A DNA stretch of 64,000 nt from Chrysophaeum taylorii (Eukaryota; Sar; Pelagophyceae; Pelagomonadales; Pelagomonadaceae). A model generated the notes under the pieces. That model was not told where the DNA came from and did not search any database. It worked only from the letters and a program-made list of their open reading frames with translations. Where the stretch lies: assembly GCA_029834535.1 (NCBI GenBank), contig JAQMWT010000381.1:173212-237211 (forward strand), read 5' to 3'. Positions 44,401 through 55,897 of this stretch are shown here, piece after piece. The first letter of the stretch is position 1, and each line of letters begins with the position of its first letter. The position numbers and the translations under genes were made by a program.

Positions 44401-47400
44401 ACCGTTAAGGAGAAGCGTCTCATAGGCTCGAGCGATGGACGACGGGCCGGAATCCGGAGGCGGCCTGATCTGCACAGGCGACTCGTACGGCCGCGTGCGC
44501 GTGCAAAACTTTCCGTCACGTTCCGCGTCGACATATCTCGAATGGCGAGGCCACAGTGGACCAGTGACCCAAATCGCCTTCAACGCAGACGAGACACACT
44601 TATTGAGTATCGGTCGTGACGATCGCTGCGTGCTCCAGTGGACGTTATCAGAGGACGATCGTGAACCGGAGGATGCAGACAAAACCGATCACGAAGAAGC
44701 TGCCGATATAACAGCAGAGCTGGGGAGTGATAGCGCCGAATTTTTTCGTGGCGACGCTCGCGAAGTCGCGATCGATACGTTATCTGAGCGCGCTCTGATA
44801 GCGGAGCGCCTTGACAGTAGAAACAAGTCCAAGTTTGACGATGACCTGAAACCGACAGCAGCGACGGATGTTGGTGCCGAGCTCTGCGATCTCCCACCTT
44901 TCGCGAAGGATCCGTGGAAATTGCATCTTGCAGAACCGTCCAACCCGAGACGACCGAGCCCTTTGGCGCCGCGCTCCAACTTGGCTCTGTGTCGTATCTA
45001 CGGCTATAGCTGCAGCATCGCGCGCAACAACGTGCATTACTCCGCTACAGGGAACGCGGTTCTTTATCCTGCCGGAGGCGTCCTCGTCTATCTCAACATC
45101 GACAGCGGACAGCAAACTTTCGGCACCGTTCACGCCGGCCGTGAGATCTCAGCCGTTGCTATCTCCAGGGACAGATCATTGTGTGCGACGTCTGATATTG
45201 CCGCGCAGCCTATAACCGCGTTGTGGTCGATGGAAGACATTGCCAGCGGCCCGTTGCGAATACTATGCGAACCGCTCCAGCACGCCATCACTCTTCTGGC
45301 ATTCGATGACGCTTGTGCCGATCGAATAGCAAGCATGGGCGCCGACGAGAATCATACCGTGGCAATTCACGACGTCCAGTCCGGTCACCTGCTTTTCCAA
45401 TCGATGACAACCAAGCTCAAACCACTGCATCTTGTCTTCGGACGCGAAGGGGGTGAGCTCGCTGTTGCTGGAGTCAAGCACGTGCTATTTTTTGCGTTTC
45501 AGCCCGGGCACCCCGCGACTAAGCACGCGGCGTCTTCGTTTGGTCGGATCGGTCGCCTCGGCAAGTTGCAGGCATTTCTGTGTGCGGCGTACCTGCCTTC
45601 GGGAAAATGCGTCCTTGGTACAGCCGACGGTCATTTGTACGTATTCAACGACGAGTCTCGCGAGCTCGAAAAGTCGGTCAAGGCACATGATGTTGTCGTT
45701 TACGCGATAGACGCGCCCTGGCGGCGCGCGACAAACAAGGCCTCCGCAAGAAAACGCTCCTCCACCACGCTCGTGTCAGGAGCCAGAGACGGCGAAGTGA
45801 AACTCTGGAACGACGAGCTGGAGTGCATCATCAAGTTCGACAACCATGGTGCTGGACCAGTTCGGGCGGTCAATGTGTCGCCGGACGGATCGCGGATACT
45901 CGTCGGCTCGCAGGCAGCTGCTCAGATCCGCGAGTTCCGCGCGTCAGATGGGGCACCACTTGGTGATCACATCGCCGGCAGCGGTGCTGCCGCGGGAGAG
46001 CTGTGGGGGCTGGCAGCGCATCCAACACAACAATGTGTTGCGACCGCCTCGGACGATGGAGCGCTTGTGATCTGGAATTTGGATACGCCGGCGAAGGAGG
46101 CTCGCGTGCATGCAACTCAGATGGCAGGGCCTTGCCGGTCTCTTGCCTTCTCTCCCGACGGCAAGATGATTGTGGCCTGTCTCGGTGGCTTGCCTTGTGA
46201 AGATTACGCGACATTGAGCTGGGCGCGGTCTCGTCGAGACCTCAACAACGACGGCGCGGCAGAGTCTTCTCGGTCAAATCAAGACTTGATTGCGAATCTC
46301 GAAGGAAATGTGCTGCTTCTTCGCGCAGAGACTGGCGCTTTAATCTATCAGTTCACGAATGCCTGCGAGTGGATTCGCGACGTCAAGTTTTCGCCCGACG
46401 GCAAGATGTTTGTAGCCGGAGGCAACGACGGCCATGTTCACATTTACAAAGCTGGCTCGCATGGTCATTTCGCGCATATTGTCTCCGTCACTCTGGCTCA
46501 AAGTGCCGCAGTCCATACCGTTGACATAACTAAGGACAATCAATACGTACAAATTGCGGACGACGCCAGGACTGTCGCTTACGGGGATATTACTGTGGGA
46601 GCGGCTGTTCCAGACCCGGTCCACCTCAAGGACGCTGAATGGGCGACGTGGACCTCACCGCTCGGTTGGCCAACGCTCGCGGCACACAGCGCCCTCGCGT
46701 CACCAGCCTCAGGAGGGTACGAAATCAATCAATTATCTTCTTTGACTGACTCTCGAGCAGTCTTGAACTTGACCACCGTGGCGCGATCGCATTCGGAGGA
46801 TGTTCTGGCAGCAGGCGACCAACATGGCGTTCTACGTTTGCTACGATATCCGGCAGGTGACATGGCGGCCTCGGCGGCGAAACCCGCAATCGCACACGTC
46901 GGACCCATCCGACGCCTCACCTGGTCTGATGGTGACAAGCACCTCATCACCATCGGCCAAACAGACCGCCTCGTGTGCGTTTGGCGGTACGAAGCCCAAG
47001 TTGGAGGCGTCGAGGAAAACGGCGGGGAATCATCATCGTCGCTCACCGACGAGGCCTTGGAAGCCGACAGTGGGCGCACACTTCGCGTGGCTGTGGAGAA
47101 AGCTACCAAGGCGAAGGACGACCATTTGGCAAAAGCGCGTCATGTGCGCTCTGAGTCGGGGGTCGACCAATCCAGGCTGGATGTGCCTTCGTGGGTTACA
47201 TCGCTGGTGCCGCCCTCAAACTTGGAACACGAAGATCCCGCACCACCGCCCGTGACTCTCACGTTGTTGTGCGCACACGGACAGCGTTCAGATGATGTAC
47301 GCAACGTTGTCGCATACAACGCCGACGGTGCCATCGTCTCAATGTGTGGCGCACTCGGCGTGATCTACGACGCACGGACACATACGCAAAACTTCCACTT

Positions 47401-49448
47401 TCATCATCCGAATGGCGGGGCGCCTCGACTCGATGACAGCGATCACCTTACTGTAAGCACTACAGCTGATGTGAGCGCGATTGCAGTATCCTGCGATGGA
47501 CGCTTCGCTGCAACTGGTGACCAGGTTCGTGTTTCTCTCCTCGATTCGTTCACATTCGTCTTAGGGCCAAGCACCACGAGTCAGGATATGGGATGCGCTG
47601 ACCGGAGCGACAATCGCAGTTATGCCGCGACATCTCCGGGATGGCATCGAGATGCTCGCCTTCTCGCCCGACGGCATGCATCTCGCTGCGATCGGGGGGG
47701 ACCAAGATCATTGTCTTGCCGTGTACGCTACCAAGACAGGTGAATGGGGGGACGCGATGTTGAACGTCCGAGGCATCGGTGGCCGAGAACGAGTCTTTTG
47801 TGTCGCCTTTATTGGCAAAGCCGCCTATCCCGTTTTCGTCGGCAGCCAGGACGGTGTCGAGTTTGTGCGACCGGCTCCATGCGGAGGCATTCGGAGGCGT
47901 CCAGGCGTGTTTGCGCCTCCACGGTGTCCTCAGACGCCAATCCTCTGCGTCGCACGCGGCTTTGTGACAACTGAGCTTGTAGGATCTGTCGAATTGGCCG
48001 AAGACCAACGCATACAACACGACGTCCCGCGCTCGGATGCGGATGCCGACGCCTCGGCTATTACTGGTACATTGTCTGGGGCACTCTACCTCTGGCGCGG
48101 TTTAAGTGTGTGCGAGCAGGTTCCGCACGCACACGAAGGTCCGGTTTACACTCTTGCGGTGGCGCGACGACGGCGCCTCTATACATCCGGAGGCAGCGAC
48201 GGGACAATCAAGCTTTGGGACGCGCAGCTTCATCTCCAACAGACATTTCATCTGACCGAAGCGGCTTTCCCGCTTTTAGTTCCAGCGACAGCAGCACTCC
48301 AGTTTGATCGCTCACACGAGACAAAGCTGTTGGTCCTGGCTCGTTCTAGCGAGCTATTTGAGTTGGCAACTGCCTCGGGACAGATGGTGTTGCTTGATGA
48401 AGCCCACGCACGCACGAAAAGGCACGCGTCAGAAACCCACGGCCTCGACGCGCACCCAACGAATGGTGACATTTACGCCACCACCGGCGACGATGGAACA
48501 GTCCGCATTTGGTCGATCTCGAGACGACGGTGCATACTACGGGCTCCACCCGAGATCCTCGGGGGTGCGGCGGCGCGAAGCTGCGCGTGGGCTCCCGATG
48601 GGATCCGACTCGCTGTCGGCTTGGGTGGTGATCCCTCCGATCATGGACGCGACGGAACATTGGTCGTGCTTCGGATCAGGACGTTGAGCGACTGCAAGGC
48701 ACAAGAGGAGCATCGCATTCCCGAGGTCCTCGTCGAGGTCCGCAAATCCAAAGCCCCGCTCGTCGACGTTAAATGGTCCGGGGACGGTCGATTGCTGCTT
48801 GTCGCGTCGGAAGACGGTCGAGTCTATGTACACGACAGCAAGGACGGTAGCCTGCGTACAATGTCCTCTCGAGCTGGGAGCCCTTTGACCGCTATAGACG
48901 TGAGCTCTGACTCTATGTTTTTTCAGGCTGCCACAGCGATGGACGAGCTTCAGTTCTTTTCGGTGGCAGATGGCTCGCGCGTGAGCGTTCCCGCAGTCAC
49001 GCGCGACACCGAATGGGCAACGGTCACCGTCCCGTTTGGATGGCGCGTCCAGGGCTGTTGGAAAGGAATGGGAAGAGGAGGAGAAGCTGAGAGCGCCGCA
49101 GAGGCTGCAGAGCGAGCTCCACGATTCTTGCGCCATGAATGGCGACCCGAGATTACGTCCCCTGCGGGCACATCGACTGTGAACCGCTCACCGAATGGAC
49201 TCTTGCTTGCGAAGGGTTGTTTTGATGGTACCGTCGCCGTCTACAACTATCCTACTCAGGCCTCCGAAATGCGCATGGTTATCGCACCAGGCCACGGCTC
49301 GCGTGTTGCCAAGGTTCGATTCTCTTGTGACGGCAAGCATTTGGTGACATTGGGCCAGTTCAACCGCATGCTCGCCATCTACCGTGTGACGAGCCTTTGT
49401 CCCACGGGGCCTTTAGACAAAACCCAAAGAACACCACCCAATGGTTGA
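41482..49448 (+). CDS. EF-hand plus triple HELP/WD40 EML-like microtubule-associated protein, seven exons, 2,542 aa
   Basis: Exons 41482-41625, 41668-42123, 42185-42765, 42849-43811, 43865-44366, 44426-47524, 47565-49448; introns 42, 61, 83, 53, 59 and 40 nt, all GT-AG, total coding 7,629 nt in one frame. Two canonical EF-hand loops start near residues 85 (DADNNALVDAIE) and 122 (DFDATGKLSVDE). HELP motifs begin near 349 (LVLEWVHGYHGEDCRGN), 1067 (CRIYGYSCSIARNN) and 1826 (LLCAHGQRSDDVRN); each is followed by a tandem beta-propeller with many FSPDG/W-D blades and by a W-x-T-x-x-x-P-F-G-W hinge. Triple HELP-propeller order is that of EML5/EML6; an N-terminal calcium-binding EF-hand pair adds calcium control. 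Expected on microtubules, cilia or cytoskeleton. The 42-nt first intron is in frame and could be retained. ATG at 41482 has context GCGCCATGG. Confidence 0.88.
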
Positions 49449-50452
49449 CTCGGTTGAGTCCCATGCTCCTGTGCTGCGTGCGAACCGATGTGTATGAGCA
49501 CGTTGTGTCACACAACACGCGACGTACATCGGAAGGTCCCACAAAGCTTCAACGGCGCCTTCATGTCTGGCTCGAATCTTGCGCCGCTTTACGCAACTGT
49601 TTTCAAATGCTGTCGGTTTCTGGAAGCGTATTCTGCCGAGTGGCGACCGGCCTTTCTGGACGAGGTTCCGAGAATTTGCTAGGTTCTCATTACTTGTATT
49701 ATTATCATTATAGTAGGCAATTAGCATGGCAAGCAGCTGCCAGGCTCAAAGAGCCAGAATGGAGGTTCGGCAGAGGAGTTAAAAAGAAAAAAGACCACAA
49801 AAGACACGAAAAAGAAGCAAGAACTGAGCAAATGGGAAGGCAGAAGAAGAGAGAAAAAGCGGCAGACGAAGAACCGACTTGAGAAGGTGCAAGCAAATGA
49901 AGCACGAAGGGCGATTAAAGAATTCGAAAAGAAGAGCACAAAGGCCCACGAAGGAGCAGATTGACAAAGGCTAGCAAAGAAATGATGCGGGGGACTACGT
50001 TATGATGCTGTCGCAGCATTATGCTTTTCACCGCAAACAAGGCTGGCGCCATTACTTGTTCCATGCAAGGCGGCCGCGAATGTCGCGAGTCCACAAAGAA
50101 ACCACATGTCGTCAGCATCCACGGCACAATCGACAAGGCAGGCAATAACATCCGCTGGCAACCGGCCGCGTACGAAGTTAATAGCTGCGTCAGTGCCATG
50201 GGCATGTGCGAGTATTGTTACTAGTAAGCGGCAGGGTCTCGCTCTATCATTCGGAATCCAACTCGCGGAGGAGCGCGACAGACAGAGCGGAAAATTGTGG
50301 GTTCTCGGCGGGGCGCTTGTGGGGAGTCTCTGAGTCAGAGCCGACGGCTTGCAGCGAGGAGTCCGACTCTGCCTTCGGGCCGGCGGCCACTATGGGCTCT
50401 TAAAAGACGATGGCTGAGAGGGGCGGGGCACAGCAAACACGGCATAGAAGGT
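49449..50452. other. Intergenic repeat-island DNA
   Basis: AT-richer than the genes, purine-rich stretch 49780-49960 (AAGAAGAG type). One copy of dispersed motif D. Short open frames only; none recognised. Confidence 0.55.
49728..49765 (-). repeat. Dispersed motif D, minus copy
   Basis: GCAGCTGCCAGGCTCAAAGA GCCAGAATGG, complement of the 3440 and 53377 copies, followed by a purine-rich run equivalent to their pyrimidine-rich side. Confidence 0.5.
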
Positions 50453-50614
50453 TTTAGGAGTAAACTCAAAGGTTAGGGAACCTTTAAAAAACAAAGCAGC
50501 TTAGATTGGCGGGGGTGAGAGCGTCGAGCTGGAATGGCTGAAATGAGAGTGGGGTGGGTGGTGTGGGGGGGGCGGCAAGGCGTTAGCCTAACCGTCCGGG
50601 AGTTTACTCCTAAA
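50453..50614 (+). repeat. Dispersed repeat A, 162 bp with terminal inverted repeats
   Basis: Begins TTTAGGAGTAAACTC (50453) and ends with its exact reverse complement GAGTTTACTCCTAAA (50600-50614). Inside are AAAGGTTAGGGAACC and AAAGCAGCTTAGATTGGCGG. The best-preserved example of this family; layout of a miniature inverted-repeat element. Confidence 0.75.
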
Positions 50615-50730
50615 CCGTCCGGGCGCCGCCAGGGGCCCGGCGGCCGAGAAGGTTAGGGAGTGGCGGGTGGGGGAAGCATGTACCTGGAAAGCGCCAAAAC
50701 TGAGCACCCCGGAATTGCTTGAGCGGGCTG

Positions 50731-50825
50731 GCCGCAGAGCCGCGGGGTAGAAGCGCAGAGGGGCTGCCCGCGGGCAGGACGTACGCGTCCTGCCGCTGGG
50801 CGTACGAGCGTCGGAGGGTGACTAC
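50731..50825 (-). repeat. Dispersed repeat B, diverged partial copy
   Basis: Complementary to the 6730-6810 part of repeat B: AGTCACCCTCCGACG, GCCCAGCGGCAGGACGCGTA and CCTCTGCGCTTCTACCCCGC correspond in order. Confidence 0.55.
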
Positions 50826-50891
50826 CAGCTGAGCACGGGCGGCCGTGCCCGGATTGGGCCGAGGCGGGCCCAAAAGTCCACGAGGGGGGTC

Positions 50892-51917
50892 ATGGGGGAG
50901 CCCATAGGCGAATCTCGCAACTTCGCAAGGATCATGCAAAACAAGTGGAGATTGCCGCAGTGGTTGCGACAGTGTTTGGCTATCGTCTCGTTGAGGCGAA
51001 AGCGAAAACGCGTTCTTGTTGTGTGCGCGGTCGCAGAGGAGGCACGCCACGTGGAAAAGTGCTTGCTGTTTCCGCGGTTCGTCTTGCCTCATCGCTAGCG
51101 CAATTGCGTAACGCGCGGACAGGTACCGAACGTTGTGCCAACCTCGCCGCCGTTGCGTGCGAGGGCTGCTGGAAGGTGCTGTCGTCGACGTGGTCACGTG
51201 CGGTGTCGGCGAAGTTGACGCGAGTATGGTTGTTACTGCGCTCATGATCGAGAGCAAGCCTGACCTTGTGCTTTCAGTGGGCTGCAGCGGCGGTCATGCA
51301 AAGCACGTTTACCCTGGCGATGTAGTCGTTAGCACCGCAATCGTCCCCACGGCGTGCAAGATGCTGCGTAGCAATGGCACGTCAGAACATGTAGGCCTTC
51401 GTCTCAACACGACCGATCCGCCCGTGCGCGAGATTAGGACCGAACCCAGACTCACCGAGATAACCCTCGCCGCGGCAGCGAAGATGTCGCTGCCAGAGTC
51501 GAGTTGAAAACGATGAATCGAGCTGACGAGTACGAATATCTTCACAGGTCGTTACCTGCCTGGCCGACCACGGACGGTTGCCGACCGAGCGTGTACCGAG
51601 GAAAGATTGGCTCAAGCGATATATGGTCTCAGTGTCCCATTGAGATCTCACGCCAGCACTTGGAACTAGGGACGTTGTGCGAAGAAATGGAGGCCTTCGG
51701 CATCGCGCGCGTTTGCCATGAGTTTGGCGTCCAGTTCTTGTGCATCAAGGACATCGTCAACAACGAGCTCAATCCGCCAGCAGAGTCTGATACAGAAACG
51801 GGCTTGGGCCAGTCTCTCATTATGGAGGAGCTCGGTAAGCGCGCCGCTCTCATCGCAGTTGCCACGATCCAGGAGCTGTCCGCCGGGTACTGGCGATATC
51901 ACGCGCAGAATGTCTGA
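50892..51917 (+). CDS. Nucleoside phosphorylase/MTA-SAH nucleosidase superfamily protein, three exons, 309 aa
   Basis: Exons 50892-51076, 51123-51497, 51548-51917; GT-AG introns of 46 and 50 nt bring the pieces to one 930-nt frame. Core PNP_UDP_1 features: RVLVVCAVAEEARHVEK (strand 1 with catalytic-type Glu), VTCGVGEVDASM, LVLSVGCSGGHAKHVYPGDVVVST (glycine-rich phosphate/base loop), GKIGSSDIW, and LCEEMEAFGIARVC with FLCIKDIVNNE (ribose-binding M-E and the late Asp). Cleaves or phosphorolyses nucleosides such as methylthioadenosine or S-adenosylhomocysteine; exact substrate not resolvable. ATG at 50892 gives a basic N-terminus; the ATG at 50934 is an alternative start. The gene stands alone in a repeat island, flanked by repeat A and B copies. 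Confidence 0.8.
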
Positions 51918-52357
51918 ATCTCTCCATGAAAAGAATTAGAGACAGAATTTCAAATATGCAAGCAACTGCTGCGCCCTTGTGCTACCAGTCCAAAAAAAGT
52001 TCGCGGCGATCTTAACTAGAGACACACATCTAACTAGCTAACTACCTGGCTACTCAAGTAACTAACAGCATACTCTCTGCGCCGTGGCATACTCTCTGCT
52101 CTGCGTCGTGGGTCAAAGGGCCCCTTCCACTATCGCACAACGTGCATGGATTCTTTGTGCTGGATCACATATGAATGACTAGCTCGCCATCGATCTAACA
52201 ATATGTAAGAAGCGGCGAGGGCTGTCGCGGAGGCGCTGCCTCCGAACCAAAACCCGACATCGCCCTTTCCGACACTTGGGTTGCGAGAAGTCGACTGGTT
52301 ACATGGGGGGAGCGAACGTTGATTGCGCAGTCGCAGAGCGTTCAGTAGTCTGGGGGG
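51918..52357. other. Intergenic, AT-richer, no gene
   Basis: Contains CTAACTAGCTAACTACC-type short repeats (52028-52065) and a duplicated GGCATACTCTCTGC-like stretch (52068-52100). Nothing coding recognised. Confidence 0.55.
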
Positions 52358-52490
52358 GTTTAGGAGTAAACTCAAAGGTAAGCGAACGTGTGCTGGGGGG
52401 ATTTAGGAGTAAACTCGGAAGGTTAGCCAACGTGCGCTGATCAAAGCAGCTTAGATTGGCGGGGGGGAGAGCATCGAGCTGAAATGTGAG
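52358..52490 (+). repeat. Dispersed repeat A, two overlapping tandem copies
   Basis: GGTTTAGGAGTAAACTCAAA begins at about 52359 and GATTTAGGAGTAAACTCGGA at about 52400; the second copy runs on into GTTAGCCAACGTGCGCTGAT and AAAGCAGCTTAGATTGGCGG. Confidence 0.8.
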
Positions 52491-52552
52491 TGGGGTGGGA
52501 GGGTGTAAGGGGTGTAAGGTGTAAGTAAGGGCGGCAAGGCGTCTGGGGGGAT

Positions 52553-52615
52553 TGGGAGTAAACTCAAAGGTTAAAGGGCGGAGCGTGCGCGGATAATAGC
52601 AGCAAAGATTGGCGG
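52553..52615 (+). repeat. Dispersed repeat A, further copy
   Basis: GGAGTAAACTCAAAGGTTAA then AGCGTGCGCGGATAATAGCA and AAAGATTGGCGGGGC. More diverged than the copies just upstream. Confidence 0.7.
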
Positions 52616-53577
52616 GGCCCAAGCGCCGAGCGGAAAGGAAACCTGGGGTGAGTGGAAGGAAGGACGTTGACGCAAGCTGATTGCAGGGGACGGCCATGGT
52701 CTGAGGGGTTCGGATCCACTTTCCTCTCTTTTCTTTGCCTCACCTGCTCTCACAGTCATGACTTCGATTTCACGGTTGACTCTATAAAGTTACCCAAATT
52801 TAGAAGACAGTAAAACTGAGTTTGGTCACCATCCGCCTTCCAGGTACCACCGCCCACCGGGTACCTATGTATCGACCCCTTCGGGCCGCGCGCACCTTTT
52901 CCTAGCCCCGTGCGCGCGCTGTCTTCTGAAGTGTTGTCTCCTGCCTCTGTCTAATAATATGAACAACCTCTCTCATCCTCTGCGATCCTCCATTCCGCCA
53001 TCTCTTTGAGCCTCGTAGTTGCTTTCCCTAATGGTGATAATGATTGTGCGGCCCTGCTTCTGAACCAAGTCCCAACCTCTCTTTCTGCGACCACCAAGTC
53101 CACACCCTCCACTTGCTTCACGCTCTGCATCTCTCTTGCGCATCCTCGCCCCATGCGCTCGGTTGCTCTCCCCTAATTTCTGCACCTCCTCTTGCGCCAC
53201 ATCCCAACGTGCGCTCTCTTTGCTCTTCTCACCATGCTTTTCTAAGCGTTTCTGCCTCTCCCTGCCATCTCCCTTTTGCTTTTCTTTTTTTGGCTTTCTT
53301 CATCGCCGTCCTCTGCGGTCGTCTTTGGTCTTCTCTCCTTTTCGTGTTAATCTCCTCTTGAGCAATCGTCCAATCTTGCTCTCTGAGCCTGGGAGTTGCT
53401 AACCGTATTAATAATTGAACCCATTTTCACGACTAAACCTAGGTGCTGACGCTCAAAACCCCCTCGGCCTGGCGCGCTGTGCCCTCACCGCCCTCAGCCA
53501 AGTCGCCGCCCCACCTAGGCCGCCCGTGTGAATCTCCATGACGTCAGCATGGACAAGTTGGCGAAATAGCCGCTCCT
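52616..53577. other. Pyrimidine-rich intergenic region
   Basis: From about 52970 to 53400 the plus strand is dominated by CT-rich sequence, ending in dispersed motif D. No gene found on either strand. Confidence 0.55.
53377..53415 (+). repeat. Dispersed motif D
   Basis: GCTCTCTGAGCCTGGGAGTT GCTAACCGTATTAATAATTG, matching the 3440 copy including its AT-rich end and pyrimidine-rich left side. Confidence 0.5.
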
Positions 53578-53850
53578 ATCAGGACGCCACACTTCGCCGC
53601 ACATAACCTCCAGCGGCAGCATGCGTATGACATACGGGCGGGGCCCGCCTCTCTTCGCCTGCCGCACGGCTCGGCAATGACCCCGACTAGGCACCGCCTT
53701 TCAGTTATCCCTCATGTCTTCACCCCCAAGCCCTTGAAATAGAGACTTCCGCTTTTCCGGCACCCCTCACATCTCCACACAACCCACCAAAGACCCTCAA
53801 CGCTCCCGCCTCCCCCCGCTCGCACCCCCCATCTTAGCAGTCGACATAAA
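53578..53850 (+). repeat. Dispersed repeat B
   Basis: CAGGACGCCACACTTCGCCG through GGCGGGGCCCGCCTCTCTTC and GATGACCCCGACTAGG-like sequence to ATCTTAGCAGTCGACAT. The left LTR of the retrotransposon begins 21 bp after its end. Confidence 0.75.
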
Positions 53851-53871
53851 AAAAACATTTTCACTGCACTC

Positions 53872-54185
53872 TGTGGCGTAAGGAGAATTTGGGCCTACCT
53901 GGCGTGCCTTCGAATCCTGGCTCGCCGCTCGCGCCCGTGCCCTTGATGGAGTCACTGGACGAGGATGGCCGTTCTCCCGCCACACAACCACAAACAACTT
54001 CCGTGCCTGGTCCTCACAACTTGAGGCTCGGCTGTTGCTTTATGATTAAGAACACTTGAATCACAGAAATCAGGGAAGATGATGTCATAGAGAAAACTGA
54101 CATCATCAGAACGGAGTACGGTGCCCCTGATAAGGGGGGGGGCTAGAAGAGGGGTAAGCCTTAGGTGGCGGGAGTTGCCGCCACA
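53872..54185 (-). repeat. 3' LTR of the retrotransposon (left copy), 314 bp
   Basis: Starts TGTGGCG and ends CCGCCACA, matching 7-bp terminal inverted repeats of TG...CA type. Shares almost all sequence with the right LTR except an extra 87 bp here (53889-53975). Immediately inside, the minus strand reads ACCAGGGGAGTCC, a purine-rich stretch where the polypurine tract should be. Confidence 0.88.
54078..54107. other. Perfect 10-bp inverted repeat in the LTR (CRE-like half sites)
   Basis: GATGATGTCA, 10-nt loop, TGACATCATC. Identical in the right LTR at 63877-63906. TGATGTCA resembles a bZIP (CRE/ATF-type) site; it could also fold as an RNA hairpin in the U3/R region. Confidence 0.7.
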
Positions 54186-54225
54186 GGACTCCCCTGGTAA
54201 GAATTCGAGCTGCCCCAGCGAGGTG

Positions 54226-54909
54226 CTAGCGCGAGGAGCGCGGCTTCGCCTTACGAGCATCTCGTGAACGAATCTTCTGGTAAACGCGGGTGATGACCGG
54301 TTCAGGAACTCGGCCACTGCGTAAAGTAAACTTGGGGATCAACACATCAATCTCGTGCGGCGCGAAATCCGTGACACAAGGAGTTGTGTTGGAGGAAATT
54401 CTGGACTTGTCGGTGAAACTTCGACCTTCAACGTCCTTGAACTCGGGCTTGAGTTTGCGGTGCGAAAGGTGAGAGGTCGGCTTGAAATAAGCGACATCAT
54501 CGTTCGGACCCAAATCGGAGTAGAAATGTAGAGCAACACGATCATTTTGGTAATCGTAAGGCTCGTAAACTTCGGCAACATAAACCTTCTTGTGCCAATC
54601 ACAGCGCTTCCGGTCAGGAATCCGGAAAACAACAAACTTGCCGTGCTGATAATCATCACGGAAGGTTTCTCCGGGTTTGCGGATGGTTTGATCAACGATC
54701 GGAGGTACCATCACAGGCGTGATCTGACTAACATGAACACGTTGTTCTTCGGGCGAAGAGTCGAGAGACTCAATCCTATAGGTGACCGGGGAAAGACGTT
54801 CCTTGATAATAAACGGGCCGCGCCATTCCGGTCGAAGTTTGTTCTGGAGGAGGAATATAGAGCAAAACGTGCGATCCTTCCTTGTATTCAACATCAACAT
54901 GATCAGCAT
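54226..54909 (-). pseudogene. Integrase C-terminal region (GPF/Y-like module)
   Basis: Contains KLRPEWRGPFIIKERLSPV followed by YRIESLDSSPEEQRVHVSQI, typical of the small C-terminal barrel of Gypsy integrases, then a basic-acidic tail ending KAKPRSSR. Continues the integrase core from a different frame; the shift lies near 54840. No chromodomain signature recognised. Confidence 0.8.
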
Positions 54910-55897
54910 TGTAGGCCAATCGTTGTTTCTTTAAGGCTTTATCACGAGACTCGCGGACGATCTTCGTATAATACTTCAGTCGTTCACGAGTTTCAGCGAC
55001 TGCATCAGAGCGAGTCTTCGGCAACAATCGCGTATCAAAGTCCATAAGCGTGTAGTCAGTCGGCAGCATCGGCTGACGGTTCAGGCGCAGCATAAAGGGA
55101 GAAATCTGCGTGCCTGGAATAAACTTGCGGTTGTAACAAAACGCAATATAATGAGCAAAGTCGGGCCAATCCGTGATGTTCCGGCCCTGAAGGCAAGCAC
55201 GGAGGAAGGCCTTGATAAATCCGTTAACACGCTCAGCCGGGTTCGACTGGGCATGATAAGGAATCGTAGTTTGGTATCGTGTGTTGAAGAGATGGCAAAA
55301 CTCGCGCATCAACTTGTTCACGAACTCTTTACCGTTGTCGGTACGAATCATCTGGGGCAAGTAGCCTTTGAGGAGGATGTTAATGACAAAAGACTCGAGG
55401 GCAGACTCGGCAGTCTTATCGTTCAAAGCACCCAGAATCAAGAAATGCGAGAGCGGATCAAAAAATACTAGACGATACGTCTCGGGACCAGCGCAGGGCA
55501 AAGGTCCGAATAAATCCATGCAAAGAACAGCACCATCACCATCGTAGACGGGCTGCTGCAAGAGTCCAGCTCGTTTCGGCTCAGGCGTACGAGCTTTCTG
55601 GCAAACTAAACATTCAGCAATGAAGATTCCAACTTCGTTCGACATGTGGGGCCACCAAAATCGTTCTTGGATAGCCTGGACGGTACTGTGACGTCCCATA
55701 TGACCACCGTTAACCGGAGTGTCATGGTAGAGTCGAATAATGCGCTTGCGCAACGTAGCAGGTGCAACAATCATCGGGTGCAAATCAGCAGACATGCGGT
55801 AAATAACTTCTTTAACGACTTCGAATCGTTCGTTCGATCGGGAACGTCGCGGCGTCTGACCTTGGGCCATGCCATTCGGTAGCGAATATCCTCGCAA
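54776..55897 (-). pseudogene. Integrase zinc finger and catalytic core
   Basis: HHCC zinc finger: H-D-T-P-V-N-G-G-H and C-L-V-C around FWWPHMSNEVGIFIAE. Catalytic core D-D-35-E: CMDLFGPLP, RTDNGKEF and NPAERVNG. All catalytic residues are present. Frame-shifted from the RNase H linker at about 55860. Confidence 0.9.
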
